Assembly: GCA_016302525.1 (NCBI GenBank)
Contig: JAEDNJ010000044.1
Coordinates: 1-10,509 of the forward strand
DNA length: 10,509 nucleotides
Direction of reading: 5' to 3'
Origin: Phascolarctobacterium sp.
GTDB lineage: Bacteria > Bacillota > Negativicutes > Acidaminococcales > Acidaminococcaceae
In this document: positions 1 to 6,120 of the stretch, piece by piece
Layout: each line of letters begins with the position of its first letter
Numbering within the stretch: the stretch's first letter is position 1
The notes under the pieces: model-generated
What the model was told of the DNA's origin: nothing
What the model saw: only the letters and a program-made list of their open reading frames with translations
Databases searched by the model: none
Program-made: the position numbers and the translations under genes

Positions 1-101
1 TTAGATATTTCTACAGAACTTTGCATTTTCCTGCTAATTGGAGAATTAAAGTACAAATTGAGCTCTTCCAAGCCCTTATCAATTCAAACATCTTAAAACA
101 C
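1..101. other. Window edge downstream of rplL, no gene seen
   Basis: This AT-rich stretch lies past the rplL terminator. No convincing reading frame with a ribosome site, no tRNA and no strong hairpin is visible. In many bacteria rpoB follows rplL, so this may be the rpoB upstream region, but nothing in the bases shown proves it. Confidence 0.4.
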
Positions 102-142
102 AAAAAAGCTCTGAAACCACTAAAATTAATGATTTCAGAGCT
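102..142 (-). terminator. Intrinsic terminator after rplL
   Basis: On the minus strand a 10-bp perfect stem (arms 133-142 and 107-116, AGCTCTGAAA with TTTCAGAGCT) is extended by an inner AT-rich stem around 117-132 and is followed directly by six T (102-107). It lies about 38 nt past the rplL stop, so it ends the ribosomal-protein transcript or limits flow into whatever lies downstream. The plus strand also has a T-rich run after the stem, so it could act in both directions. Confidence 0.9.
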
Positions 143-179
143 ATTTTTATTTAGAATAATAAGCCGTTTATGGCAGAAA

Positions 180-548
180 TTATTTAATTTCTACAGTTGC
201 GCCAGCTTCTTCTAATTTAGCTTTCAGAGCTTCAGCGTCAGCTTTGGAGATCTTTTCTTTAACAGCTTTAGGAGCTTCGTCAACCAGAGCTTTAGCTTCT
301 TTCAGGCCCAGACCAGTTAATTCACGAACAACTTTGATTACGCCGATTTTCTTGTCGCCGCCGGAAACCAGTACAACGTCGAATTCGGTCTTTTCTTCAG
401 CAGCAGCAGCAGCAGCGGGAGCAGCAGCAGCAACAGCTACAGGAGCAGCAGCGGATACGCCAAATTTTTCTTCCAGAGCTTTTACTAATTCGGACAGCTC
501 TAATACGGTCATAGATTCAATAGCTTCGATGATTTGTTCTTTATTCAT
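180..548 (-). CDS. rplL: 50S ribosomal protein L7/L12
   Basis: The product is the 122-residue stalk protein of the large ribosomal subunit, which recruits and stimulates translational GTPases (EF-Tu, EF-G, IF2). The N-terminal dimerisation helices (about 1-35, beginning [20 protein letters not shown]) are followed by an Ala-rich flexible hinge (about 37-53). The conserved globular C-terminal domain carries [28 protein letters not shown] and the terminal ATVEIK. Length is normal for the family. The ATG at 548 is chosen because GGAGG lies at 557-561, 8 nt upstream; an in-frame TTG further upstream would overlap that ribosome site. The gene is last in the rplK-rplA-rplJ-rplL run, 75 nt after rplJ, and is followed by a strong terminator. 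The hinge is encoded by a near-perfect GCN triplet run. Confidence 0.98.
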   Translation of the reverse strand: MNKEQIIEAIESMTVLELSELVKALEEKFGVSAAAPVAVAAAAPAAAAAAEEKTEFDVVLVSGGDKKIGVIKVVRELTGLGLKEAKALVDEAPKAVKEKISKADAEALKAKLEEAGATVEIK

Positions 549-623
549 TATTGTTACCTCCAATAAGTAAATTTTAATATTTTTTAGTTTAAGCTACCTT
601 AGGCAGCAATTTTATTGCACAAA

Positions 624-1151
624 TTATGCAGATTCTTTTGCTTTGCGTACAGCATCCAGAGCATATACGACATTGCGGATAGTACCTTGCAGTACATTGA
701 CAAAGCCAGTGATAGGAGCATTCATGCTGCCCAGTACCTTGGCAATGAGCACTTCTTTCGGCGGCAGAGCTGCCAGTGCTTTTACTTCGTCAGCGCTAAT
801 AACTTTACCGTCAAGAACGCCAGCTTTTACAACTAATTGTTTGTTGGTTTTTGCGAATTCGCAAACAACCTTTGCAACTGCTACAGGATCTTCAGTGCTA
901 GAAGCTACTGCAGTGTTCTTTTCCAGATATGCTTCCAGACCTTCAACACCAGCTTCTTGAGCAGCAATGCGAATCAAGGTGTTCTTATTTACTTCATAAG
1001 AAACACCAGCTTCACGCATTTTGCGGCGCAGCTCGGTATCCTGAGCAACAGTTAAACCACAGAAGTCAACTAAAACGGTGCATTTAGAGTTTACAAAAAT
1101 CTCTTTTAAAGCCGCAATTTTAGCTACTTTTTCAGGTCTAATAACTGCCAT
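624..1151 (-). CDS. rplJ: 50S ribosomal protein L10
   Basis: The product is the 175-residue L10 (P0-type) protein that anchors L7/L12 dimers to 23S rRNA at the base of the stalk. The sequence begins MAVIRPEKVAKIAALKEIF and shows the family's RNA-binding half (VDFCGLTVAQDTELRRKMRE, then YEVNKNTLIRIA), followed by PPKEVLIAKVLGSM and the C-terminal helix that binds L7/L12 (from about 150). Length matches bacterial L10. The ATG at 1151 follows GGAGG (1161-1165) with a 9-nt spacer. About 190 nt of leader with an L10-binding motif and an intrinsic terminator separates it from rplA, so it is probably controlled by L10 or the L10-L12 complex binding its own mRNA. Confidence 0.98.
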   Translation of the reverse strand: MAVIRPEKVAKIAALKEIFVNSKCTVLVDFCGLTVAQDTELRRKMREAGVSYEVNKNTLIRIAAQEAGVEGLEAYLEKNTAVASSTEDPVAVAKVVCEFAKTNKQLVVKAGVLDGKVISADEVKALAALPPKEVLIAKVLGSMNAPITGFVNVLQGTIRNVVYALDAVRKAKESA

Positions 1152-1188
1152 GCGATTGTACCTCCTTTTTTGATATTTTTATTAAATC

Positions 1189-1220
1189 AAAAAGACCTTC
1201 GGCCGCTTGAGCCGGAGGTC
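1189..1220 (-). terminator. Attenuator terminator in the L10 leader
   Basis: On the minus strand the arms 1211-1220 (GACCTCCGGC) and 1194-1203 (GCCGAAGGTC) pair in 9 of 10 positions around a 7-nt loop, and five T (1189-1193) follow. It sits between rplA and rplJ, just past the L10-leader motif, so it is well placed for partial termination that sets rplJL output relative to rplKA. Whether its formation responds to L10 binding is an inference. Confidence 0.85.
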
Positions 1221-1310
1221 GAAGGGTTAAATATATCTTCACGCTCCAGCCTCGGCAGGCGTAGTACTACTCTACTTACGCTGTTAGGCACCTACTGTCT
1301 ATGGCCCGAT
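1221..1310 (-). promoter_or_regulatory. Ribosomal protein L10 leader
   Basis: Read on the minus strand, this part of the rplA-rplJ gap carries GACAGTAGGTGCC (1287-1299) and GCCTGCCGAGGC (1249-1260). These are the two sequence blocks typical of the L10-binding leader found upstream of rplJ in many bacteria. The AGGC/GCCT segments can pair, leaving an internal loop of the kind L10 binds. It lies directly upstream of the intrinsic terminator at 1189-1220. The identification is by motif and position; no covariance search was run. Confidence 0.85.
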
Positions 1311-1343
1311 TATCTTCTGATTTAGTAAATTAATGAACTATGC

Positions 1344-2036
1344 TTATTTGTCGCTGGTTGCCTTTAATACATCGATGTGAACGCCAGGGCCCATGGTGCA
1401 GGACATGGTGATGTTCTTCATGTATTGGCCTTTAGCACCGGAAGGTTTAACCTTAACCAGAGTTTCAGCTAAAGTAACATAGTTTTCCAGTAATTGCTCG
1501 TCGGTAAAGGAAACTTTGCCAATCGGGCATTGTACGTTACCAGCTTTATCGGTACGATATTGAATCTTACCAGCTTTGGACTCTTTAACAGCTTTTGCTA
1601 CATCCATGGTAACAGTACCAACTTTCGGGTTAGGCATTAAACCACGGGGGCCTAAAATCTTACCCAGACGACCTACCAGACCCATCATATCGGGGGTAGC
1701 GATGCAGACTTCAAAGTCCATCCAGCCGTCTTTAATTTTGTTAACCAGCTCTTCGCCGCCAGCATAATCAGCACCAGCGCCTTCTGCTTCAGCAACCTTA
1801 GGTCCTTTGCAGAATACGAGAACTTTTTTGGATTTACCAGTACCGTTAGGCAGAACGATAGCGCCACGAACTTGTTGATCGGGGTACTTAGGGTTAACGC
1901 CCAGACGGAAAGCAACTTCTACAGTTGCATCGAATTTTGCAGTGTTAGTTTTCTTAACCAGTTCTACTGCTTCCTTAGGAGAGTAGAGCTTATCAGCTTC
2001 GATTAATTTCGCAGCTTCAATGTACTTTTTACCCAT
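1344..2036 (-). CDS. rplA: 50S ribosomal protein L1
   Basis: The product is the 230-residue L1 protein of the mobile L1 stalk, which helps release deacylated tRNA from the E site and represses its own operon in many bacteria. Family sequence is clear throughout: [20 protein letters not shown] at the start, [50 protein letters not shown], and a C-terminal stretch ending [14 protein letters not shown]. Length is normal. The ATG at 2036 is chosen over an upstream in-frame start because GGAGG (2046-2050) sits 9 nt before it and because the family starts at this point. It lies 66 nt after rplK, and that gap holds a probable L1-binding hairpin. Confidence 0.98.
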   Translation of the reverse strand: MGKKYIEAAKLIEADKLYSPKEAVELVKKTNTAKFDATVEVAFRLGVNPKYPDQQVRGAIVLPNGTGKSKKVLVFCKGPKVAEAEGAGADYAGGEELVNKIKDGWMDFEVCIATPDMMGLVGRLGKILGPRGLMPNPKVGTVTMDVAKAVKESKAGKIQYRTDKAGNVQCPIGKVSFTDEQLLENYVTLAETLVKVKPSGAKGQYMKNITMSCTMGPGVHIDVLKATSDK

Positions 2037-2052
2037 AATAAATTTCCTCCAT

Positions 2053-2080
2053 GTGGTAATAACGGTTATTGGCCTCCCAC
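2053..2080 (-). promoter_or_regulatory. Candidate L1-binding hairpin upstream of rplA
   Basis: The minus strand folds as GTGG (2077-2080) with CCAC (2053-2056), then an asymmetric internal loop carrying GAGGCC, then AATAA (2066-2070) with TTATT (2058-2062) around a 3-nt loop. A GGGAGG-type asymmetric loop closed by short helices resembles the L1 target in 23S rRNA and in L1-regulated mRNAs. It ends just ahead of the rplA ribosome site (2046-2050), so bound L1 could block translation. The role is inferred from shape and place. Confidence 0.5.
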
Positions 2081-2102
2081 GCAATTAAGAAAACTGCACA
2101 AA

Positions 2103-2528
2103 TCAGTCTTCAATAACGATACCCATGCTACGAGCAGTACCACAGATCATGTCGGTAGCAGCTTCAACGCTTGCAGCATTCAGGTCAGCCATCTTCAGCT
2201 CAGCAATTTCTTGAGCTTTAGCACGCGGCAGTTTAGCAACCTTCTTCTTGTTAGGTTCGCCGGATGCTTTTTCCAGACCAGCAGCTTTCTTCAGCAGAAC
2301 AGCAGCCGGAGGGGTTTTGGTTACGAAAGTAAAGGAACGATCTTCAAATACAGTAATAACAACAGGGATGATTAAACCTGCTTGTTGAGCAGTACGAGCG
2401 TTGAACTCTTTAACGAAGCCCATGATGTTAACACCAGCTTGACCAAGTGCAGGACCTACCGGAGGAGCCGGAGTAGCTTTAGCAGCCGGAACCTGTAACT
2501 TTACAACCTTAACGACTTTCTTAGGCAT
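2103..2528 (-). CDS. rplK: 50S ribosomal protein L11
   Basis: The product is the 141-residue L11 protein, which binds the GTPase-associated centre of 23S rRNA together with L10/L12 and takes part in the stringent-response signal. The N-terminal domain carries the proline-rich [20 protein letters not shown] segment (from about 13), then [14 protein letters not shown]; the C-terminal RNA-binding domain begins near [14 protein letters not shown] and ends with [15 protein letters not shown]. Length is exactly typical. The ATG at 2528 has AAGGAGGTG (2535-2543) at good spacing. It lies 17 nt after nusG, leaving no room for a separate leader, so it is co-transcribed with nusG. Confidence 0.98.
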   Translation of the reverse strand: MPKKVVKVVKLQVPAAKATPAPPVGPALGQAGVNIMGFVKEFNARTAQQAGLIIPVVITVFEDRSFTFVTKTPPAAVLLKKAAGLEKASGEPNKKKVAKLPRAKAQEIAELKMADLNAASVEAATDMICGTARSMGIVIED

Positions 2529-2545
2529 TGTTTACACCTCCTTAC

Positions 2546-3100
2546 TTATTCAGCTTCTTCAACTTGTGTAAAATCAACTTCAACGGGGGTTTCACGACCG
2601 AAGATCTCTACGAGAACCTTCAGCTTGCCTTTTTCATGATTAATGTCGGCAATCTTACCGGTTTGATCAACGAAAGGACCAGCCTTGATGCGAACGACCT
2701 GTTGTAATTGAAAATCAATATTAGGACGAACCACCTTTTCTTCCTCAGGCACACCAAGGATTTGGCGTACTTCTGCCTCAGTCAGGGGGATCGGTTTGGT
2801 GCCAGAGCCTACAAAGCCTGTTACACCAGGGGTATTGCGGACAGAGTACCAGGTTCTGTCGTCCACAATCATTTCGATCAGCACATAGCCAGGAAATACC
2901 TTGCGTTCAACGACACGCTTTTGTCCGTCCTTTTCTTCGGTTTCCTTACTCATGGGAATCTCGATACGGAAGATTTTTTCTTCCATACCCAAGGAATGGA
3001 CTTTGGCTTCCAGGTTCAGCTTCACTTTGTTTTCGTATCCAGAATAGGTATGGATAACGTACCAACGTTTTCCAAGGTTTTCTTGCTTTTCTTCACTCAT
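2546..3100 (-). CDS. nusG: Transcription termination/antitermination factor NusG
   Basis: The product is a 184-residue NusG, which binds RNA polymerase over the cleft and modulates elongation, pausing and Rho-dependent termination, and couples to ribosomal S10. The NGN domain runs from about residue 10 (RWYVIHTYSGYENKVKLNLE) through VFPGYVLIEM and NTPGVTGFVGSG. The C-terminal KOW domain starts near RIKAGPFVDQTGKI and includes the hydrophobic VEIFGRETPVEVDF stretch. No inserted domain is seen. The ATG at 3100 is served by AGGAGG (3113-3118), a rather long spacer of about 12 nt. It follows secE by 36 nt in the usual secE-nusG order. Confidence 0.97.
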   Translation of the reverse strand: MSEEKQENLGKRWYVIHTYSGYENKVKLNLEAKVHSLGMEEKIFRIEIPMSKETEEKDGQKRVVERKVFPGYVLIEMIVDDRTWYSVRNTPGVTGFVGSGTKPIPLTEAEVRQILGVPEEEKVVRPNIDFQLQQVVRIKAGPFVDQTGKIADINHEKGKLKVLVEIFGRETPVEVDFTQVEEAE

Positions 3101-3136
3101 AAGATCAGCGAGCCTCCTTACATAACTATTGCCATA

Positions 3137-3367
3137 TTATCGCAGTAATAAACGGAAAATAACACTAAAGAAAGTATCGATTATCCAAATCAAGCCAGCA
3201 CACAGGCATACCGCAATAAGAACCACTATGGTATTAGCAATAATTTCTTGTTTGGTAGGCCAGGTTACCTTTTTGAGTTCTACTTTGGTTCCGCTGATGA
3301 AATCAACGAGGAAATTTCCACCGCTTTTTCCTTCAGTTTCTAGTTCAGTAGTTTCCGGATCGGCCAT
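3137..3367 (-). CDS. secE: Preprotein translocase subunit SecE
   Basis: The product is a 76-residue minimal SecE, the small membrane subunit that clamps SecY in the SecYEG channel. An acidic, variable N-terminus (about 1-16) is followed by the amphipathic helix with the family signature ELKKVTWPTKQEI (about 30-42). One transmembrane segment follows (NTIVVLIAVCLCAGLIWIID, about 45-64) with a short tail. This single-span form is usual outside the enterobacteria, where SecE has three spans. The ATG at 3367 is preceded by AAGGA at 3376-3380. It lies between rpmG (45 nt upstream) and nusG. Confidence 0.96.
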   Translation of the reverse strand: MADPETTELETEGKSGGNFLVDFISGTKVELKKVTWPTKQEIIANTIVVLIAVCLCAGLIWIIDTFFSVIFRLLLR

Positions 3368-3412
3368 TTCTTCACATCCTTGCTATACTACCCAGTCAGT
3401 CACACTGCAATA

Positions 3413-3562
3413 TTATTTGGTTTCTTTATGTAAAGTGTGTTTTTTGCAGAACTTGCAGTACTTGTTCAGTTCGATGCGATCGGGATCGTTTTTCTTGTTC
3501 TTGTTGGTTTGATAATTTCTTTGTTTGCATTCAGTGCAAGCCAGAGTAATCAGGTTACGCAT
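3413..3562 (-). CDS. rpmG: 50S ribosomal protein L33 (zinc-ribbon form)
   Basis: This 49-residue protein starts [19 protein letters not shown] and ends in HTLHKETK, which is full-length L33. Two CxxC pairs (Cys9/Cys12 and Cys36/Cys39) mark the zinc-binding C+ form; the conserved [15 protein letters not shown] core is present. L33 binds near the E site of the large subunit. The start is supported by GAGGT around 3571-3575, 8 nt upstream. It is the first gene after a good promoter (3616-3644) and leads the secE-nusG-rpl run, a conserved arrangement in Firmicutes. The zinc-bearing form suggests that a zinc-free paralogue could exist elsewhere, which cannot be judged here. Confidence 0.97.
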   Translation of the reverse strand: MRNLITLACTECKQRNYQTNKNKKNDPDRIELNKYCKFCKKHTLHKETK

Positions 3563-3615
3563 GTAGATACACCTCACTTTTATAATAGACTAAAGCATCA
3601 CAAATAGTCGCTAAT

Positions 3616-3644
3616 ATACTATCACAACTACTTAACAATGTCAA
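3616..3644 (-). promoter_or_regulatory. Promoter for rpmG-secE-nusG-rpl operon
   Basis: On the minus strand, TTGACA (3639-3644) and TAGTAT (3616-3621) are separated by 17 nt. The start point would fall near 3609, about 47 nt ahead of rpmG. It lies just downstream of the tRNA operon terminator, so the ribosomal-protein genes have their own transcript start. Confidence 0.82.
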
Positions 3645-3680
3645 TGAGAAAATCCGTTTTTTTGTAACAAATTTTACACT

Positions 3681-3709
3681 AAAAAAGAACCCCGATAGTG
3701 AGGTTCTTT
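3681..3709 (-). terminator. Intrinsic terminator of the tRNA operon
   Basis: On the minus strand, AAAGAACC (3702-3709) pairs with GGTTCTTT (3684-3691) around a short loop and runs into T (3681-3686). It begins about 11 nt after the CCA end of tRNA-Met. Confidence 0.9.
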
Positions 3710-3720
3710 GTTTTGTCAGT

Positions 3721-3797
3721 TGGTGCCGGCGCACGGATTTGAACCGCGGACACTGCGGGTATGAACCGCATGCTCTAGCCAACTGAGCTACGCCGGC
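3721..3797 (-). tRNA. tRNA-Met(CAU), elongator
   Basis: A full cloverleaf can be drawn. The acceptor GCCGGCG pairs with CGCCGGC, the anticodon stem TGCGG/CCGCA encloses loop TTCATAC with anticodon CAT, and the T arm has GTTCAAAT. The 3' end ACCA is encoded. G1:C72 is paired, which separates it from the initiator found two genes upstream. A C34-modified tRNA-Ile(CAU) cannot be fully excluded by eye. It is the last of four tRNAs, with the terminator just beyond. Confidence 0.93.
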
Positions 3798-3804
3798 GAA
3801 AATA

Positions 3805-3880
3805 TGGAGCTGATGACCAGGATTGAACTGGTGACCTTATCCTTACCAAGGATACGCTCTGCCGACTGAGCTACATCAGC
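3805..3880 (-). tRNA. tRNA-Thr(GGU)
   Basis: The cloverleaf has acceptor GCTGATG paired with CATCAGC, anticodon stem TATCC/GGATA with loop TTGGTAA (anticodon GGT), a GTTCAATC T loop and an encoded CCA. It is separated from tRNA-Met by 7 nt and from tRNA-fMet by 9 nt, so all are cut from one precursor. Confidence 0.97.
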
Positions 3881-3889
3881 ATATGAAAT

Positions 3890-3965
<76 letters not shown>

Positions 3966-3973
3966 ATGAAACT

Positions 3974-4058
3974 TGGTGGACAGGGATGGATTCGAACCAT
4001 CGAAGCGAAACGCGGCAGATTTACAGTCTGCTCCCTTTAGCCACTCGGGAACCTGTCC
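3974..4058 (-). tRNA. tRNA-Tyr(GUA)
   Basis: This is an 85-nt class II tRNA. It has acceptor GGACAGG/CCTGTCC, anticodon loop CTGTAAA (GTA), a long variable arm (about CCGCGTTTCGCTTCG) and an encoded ACCA. It is the first tRNA of the operon; the perfect-consensus promoter lies about 18 nt upstream of the mature 5' end. Confidence 0.97.
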
Positions 4059-4075
4059 GTTCAGTAACGAGAGTT

Positions 4076-4104
4076 ATTATAACACTTCGTTTACATCTTG
4101 TCAA
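4076..4104 (-). promoter_or_regulatory. Proximal tRNA operon promoter, perfect consensus
   Basis: On the minus strand, TTGACA (4099-4104), a 17-nt spacer and TATAAT (4076-4081) match the sigma-70/SigA consensus at every position. The start point near 4069 leaves about 10 nt before tRNA-Tyr. Confidence 0.93.
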
Positions 4105-4142
4105 CAACTTTTTTAAATTTCTTTAAAAACTTTGTTGGCCTA

Positions 4143-4170
4143 GTCGCTTCGGAGCACCTCCGTGTGCAAC
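4143..4170 (-). other. GC-rich hairpin between the two tRNA promoters
   Basis: On the minus strand, GTTGC (4166-4170) pairs with GCGAC (4143-4147) and, inside, CGGAG (4158-4162) with CTCCG (4150-4154) around a 3-nt loop. It is at the very 5' end of RNA from the distal promoter. It is not followed directly by a T run, so it is a poor terminator. Its role is unknown. Confidence 0.55.
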
Positions 4171-4176
4171 GAGAAT

Positions 4177-4205
4177 AGTATACTACAATCGCCAAAGCTT
4201 GTCAA
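4177..4205 (-). promoter_or_regulatory. Distal tRNA operon promoter
   Basis: On the minus strand, TTGACA (4200-4205), a 17-nt spacer and TATACT (4177-4182) form a second strong promoter 101 nt upstream of the first. Its transcript would begin near 4170 with the hairpin at 4143-4170. Confidence 0.85.
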
Positions 4206-4245
4206 TATTTTTTTGAAAAAATCTAGACAAAACTACTTAGCCTCT

Positions 4246-5166
4246 TTATCTTAAGAAGCCGCTGATAATTTGCTCCTCTGCCTCCTGCTCTGTTAAGCCC
4301 AAAGTCATCAGCTTAATGAGCTGCTCACCAGCAATTTTGCCAATGGCTGCCTCATGGATTAAAGCAGCATCTACACAGTTAGCATCCAGCTTAGGAATAG
4401 ATATTACCCTTGCCTTATCCATAATAATAGCGTCACATTCAGCATGACCGCTGCAAACATTATTGCCTATGATATTGGCTTCAAAAACCTGCAGAGAATT
4501 ATCCCTGGCTACAGAACGAGAGCTTACATCAGCACTGGAATTCTCGCCATTGAGGGCTACATCATAATTGCTTGTTGCCTGCTGCTCGCCGTGGGTCATA
4601 AGGCGCTCATGCACGACCATCTTTGCACCTGCAGCCAGCTCCGCCCTGGTGGTACGAACGGTATTATCAACACCCTTAATCTGCACCATTTCCATTTCTA
4701 CATAGCTGCCCTCCTCCTGATAAACCTCTGTTACAGGATTGAGCAGGCGCTTGCCAGGTCCATCACCTTCACCATAGTGTTTTTCAATGTAGCGAATTCT
4801 TGCGTTCCTGCCCACAAAGAAGCGGTGCACGCCATCATGCTGACTATCCTGCCCACCGCAGTTATGAATACCGCAGCCGGCAATGATAGTTACATCACTA
4901 TCTGCGCCAATGTAGAAATCATTGTAAACAACTTCCTTGATACCTGTCTCACTAATTACAACAGGGATATGGACAGCCTCATTTTTTGTGCCCGGCTTAA
5001 TACGAATATCAATACCGCTCTTATCGGTTTTAGAAATAATGTCGATATTCGCAGTCGTATTACGAGCTACGCTTTGGCTATTGGCACGAATATTATAAGC
5101 ACCCTTGGGAATCTTGTAGAGATCTGCAACCTCCCTCAGAATGTTTTTCTGAATATCATCAATCAT
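4246..5166 (-). CDS. sufB: SufB/SufD-family Fe-S scaffold protein (short SufB-like, SmsB type)
   Basis: This 306-residue protein belongs to the SufB/SufD beta-helix family that, with the ATPase SufC, builds Fe-S clusters in the cytosol. It is much shorter than classical SufB (about 470 residues), lacking most of the N-terminal region, as in the two-gene SufC/SufB systems (called SMS in recent comparative work) of anaerobes. The C-terminal family block is clear: ECDAIIMDKARV (Cys244), IPKLDANCVDAALIHEAAIG (His271, Glu272), then EQLIKLMTLGLTEQEAEEQI. Cys244 and Glu272 appear to match the residues SufB uses for cluster assembly (Cys405 and Glu434 in E. coli); that alignment is by eye. It starts with an ATG inside the sufC stop region (4-nt overlap, ATGA), so translation is coupled. 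The assignment as SufB rather than SufD is an inference from Cys and Glu. Confidence 0.85.
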   Translation of the reverse strand: MIDDIQKNILREVADLYKIPKGAYNIRANSQSVARNTTANIDIISKTDKSGIDIRIKPGTKNEAVHIPVVISETGIKEVVYNDFYIGADSDVTIIAGCGIHNCGGQDSQHDGVHRFFVGRNARIRYIEKHYGEGDGPGKRLLNPVTEVYQEEGSYVEMEMVQIKGVDNTVRTTRAELAAGAKMVVHERLMTHGEQQATSNYDVALNGENSSADVSSRSVARDNSLQVFEANIIGNNVCSGHAECDAIIMDKARVISIPKLDANCVDAALIHEAAIGKIAGEQLIKLMTLGLTEQEAEEQIISGFLR

Positions 5167-5903
5167 TTCTTCACCCCCGTCAAGATACTGCAGGCAAAGT
5201 TAGCTGCGGAAGGAGTTCCTAAAAGACCAGGCAGAACCTCATCCTTAGAACCATGCTGCTTGACTCTGCCATTTTCAATCACTACGATTTCGTCAGCAAT
5301 GTTCAAAATACGCTCCTGGTGTGAAATAATTAAAATTGTCCCGTTGATGGTCTCGCGAATGTTCTCAAATACCTTGATAAGGTTTTGGAAGCTCCATAAA
5401 TCAATACCAGCCTCTGGCTCATCAAAGATAGCAAATTTCGTACCACGAGCCAGAACTGTAGCAATCTCAATACGCTTAAGTTCACCGCCAGATAAAGAGC
5501 TATTAATCTCTCTATCTATATATTCTTTGGCGCACAGACCCACCTTAGAAAGATAGGTGCAGGCTTCGCCTACTGAGAGCTTAGTGCCTGCCGCCAGGCG
5601 CAACAGGTCTACCACCTTAACCCCTTTAAAATGTACAGGCTGTTGAAAGGCAAAGCTAATGCCAAGCTTAGCCCTTTCAGTGATATTTTTAGCAGTGATA
5701 TCCTCGCCGTCTAAAATCAGCTGTCCCTGAGAAGCTTCGTAAATGCCCATTATGAGCTTAGCCAGTGTGGATTTGCCACCACCATTAGGACCAGTGATAA
5801 CGACAAACTTGCCATCACCAATGCTCAGATTCATGTGGTCAATAATGCTTTTCTCGCCATTATTGCCTTCAACTTTATAACAAACATCTTTTATCTCTAG
5901 CAT
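5163..5903 (-). CDS. sufC: Fe-S cluster assembly ATPase SufC
   Basis: This 246-residue ABC-type ATPase drives conformational change of the SufB-type scaffold. Visible motifs are Walker A GPNGGGKST (38-46), Q-loop with FAFQQP (84-89), signature LSGGELKR (137-144), Walker B FAIFDEPEAGID (157-168) and switch His195 in IISHQ. The DEPEAGID form, which differs from the DExxSGLD usual in the proteobacterial protein, recurs in SufC of anaerobes. There are no membrane segments, as expected. The ATG at 5903 is chosen because GGAGG (5909-5913) lies 5 nt upstream; a TTG four codons earlier would overlap it. It overlaps sufB by 4 nt. No sufS, sufU or sufD is next to it. A promoter and an inverted repeat lie just upstream. 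Confidence 0.95.
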   Translation of the reverse strand: MLEIKDVCYKVEGNNGEKSIIDHMNLSIGDGKFVVITGPNGGGKSTLAKLIMGIYEASQGQLILDGEDITAKNITERAKLGISFAFQQPVHFKGVKVVDLLRLAAGTKLSVGEACTYLSKVGLCAKEYIDREINSSLSGGELKRIEIATVLARGTKFAIFDEPEAGIDLWSFQNLIKVFENIRETINGTILIISHQERILNIADEIVVIENGRVKQHGSKDEVLPGLLGTPSAANFACSILTGVKK

Positions 5904-5936
5904 TTTTTCCTCCAAATACAGATAATGCCTACAAAA

Positions 5937-5959
5937 ATACTATAAATTACCATTAGTAT
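5937..5959 (-). promoter_or_regulatory. Inverted repeat, candidate operator of sufCB
   Basis: Arms ATACTA and TAGTAT (6 bp, perfect) are separated by 11 nt, giving a 23-nt dyad that begins right after the -10 box and covers the expected start point. Its span and ATA...TAT ends recall Rrf2/IscR-type sites, but it does not match their full consensus and no regulator gene is in the window. Confidence 0.45.
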
Positions 5960-5988
5960 ATTATAGCATTAACTAAGTCACTTTGCAA
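5960..5988 (-). promoter_or_regulatory. Promoter of sufCB
   Basis: On the minus strand, TTGCAA (5983-5988), a 17-nt spacer and TATAAT (5960-5965) form a good promoter, with a start near 5953 and a leader of about 50 nt to the sufC ATG. Confidence 0.8.
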
Positions 5989-6082
5989 TAAAAATGCCCT
6001 AGAGAGAGCTTTTTGTTAAAGCATTAAAAGCCGCCTTTTGCCTTCTAAAAGTCCAAATGCTTTTCATTTCAACGCAAATAAA

Positions 6083-6113
6083 CACCCTGTAAAGTATTAC
6101 ACTCTACAGGGTG
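6083..6113 (-). terminator. Terminator after degV-family gene
   Basis: On the minus strand, CACCCTGTA (6105-6113) pairs with TACAGGGTG (6083-6091), with a further AGT/ACT pairing inside. It starts 8 nt past the stop codon. The following T run is broken (TTTATTT), so it may be less than fully efficient. Confidence 0.8.
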
Positions 6114-6120
6114 ATGAAAG

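Noticed and set aside
244..570. Plus-strand frame rich in Ala/Thr opposite rplL
   Set aside because: It mirrors the GCN repeat and codon bias of rplL on the other strand; there is no start signal.
549..623. Small GCAAT/ATTGC hairpin between rplJ and rplL as a terminator
   Set aside because: The stem is only 5 bp and AT-rich with no T run; rplL is expected to be co-transcribed with rplJ.
3555..3782. Minus-strand frame between tRNA-Met and rpmG
   Set aside because: It starts inside tRNA-Met and crosses the terminator and the rpmG promoter, and it overlaps the rpmG start in another frame.
4444..5556. Long open frame on the plus strand across the sufCB genes
   Set aside because: It is the antisense of two well-recognised genes, spans their junction, has no ribosome site and its translation resembles no family.
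5904..5915. TTG start of sufC four codons upstream
   Set aside because: The TTG codon overlaps the GGAGG ribosome site that clearly serves the ATG at 5903.
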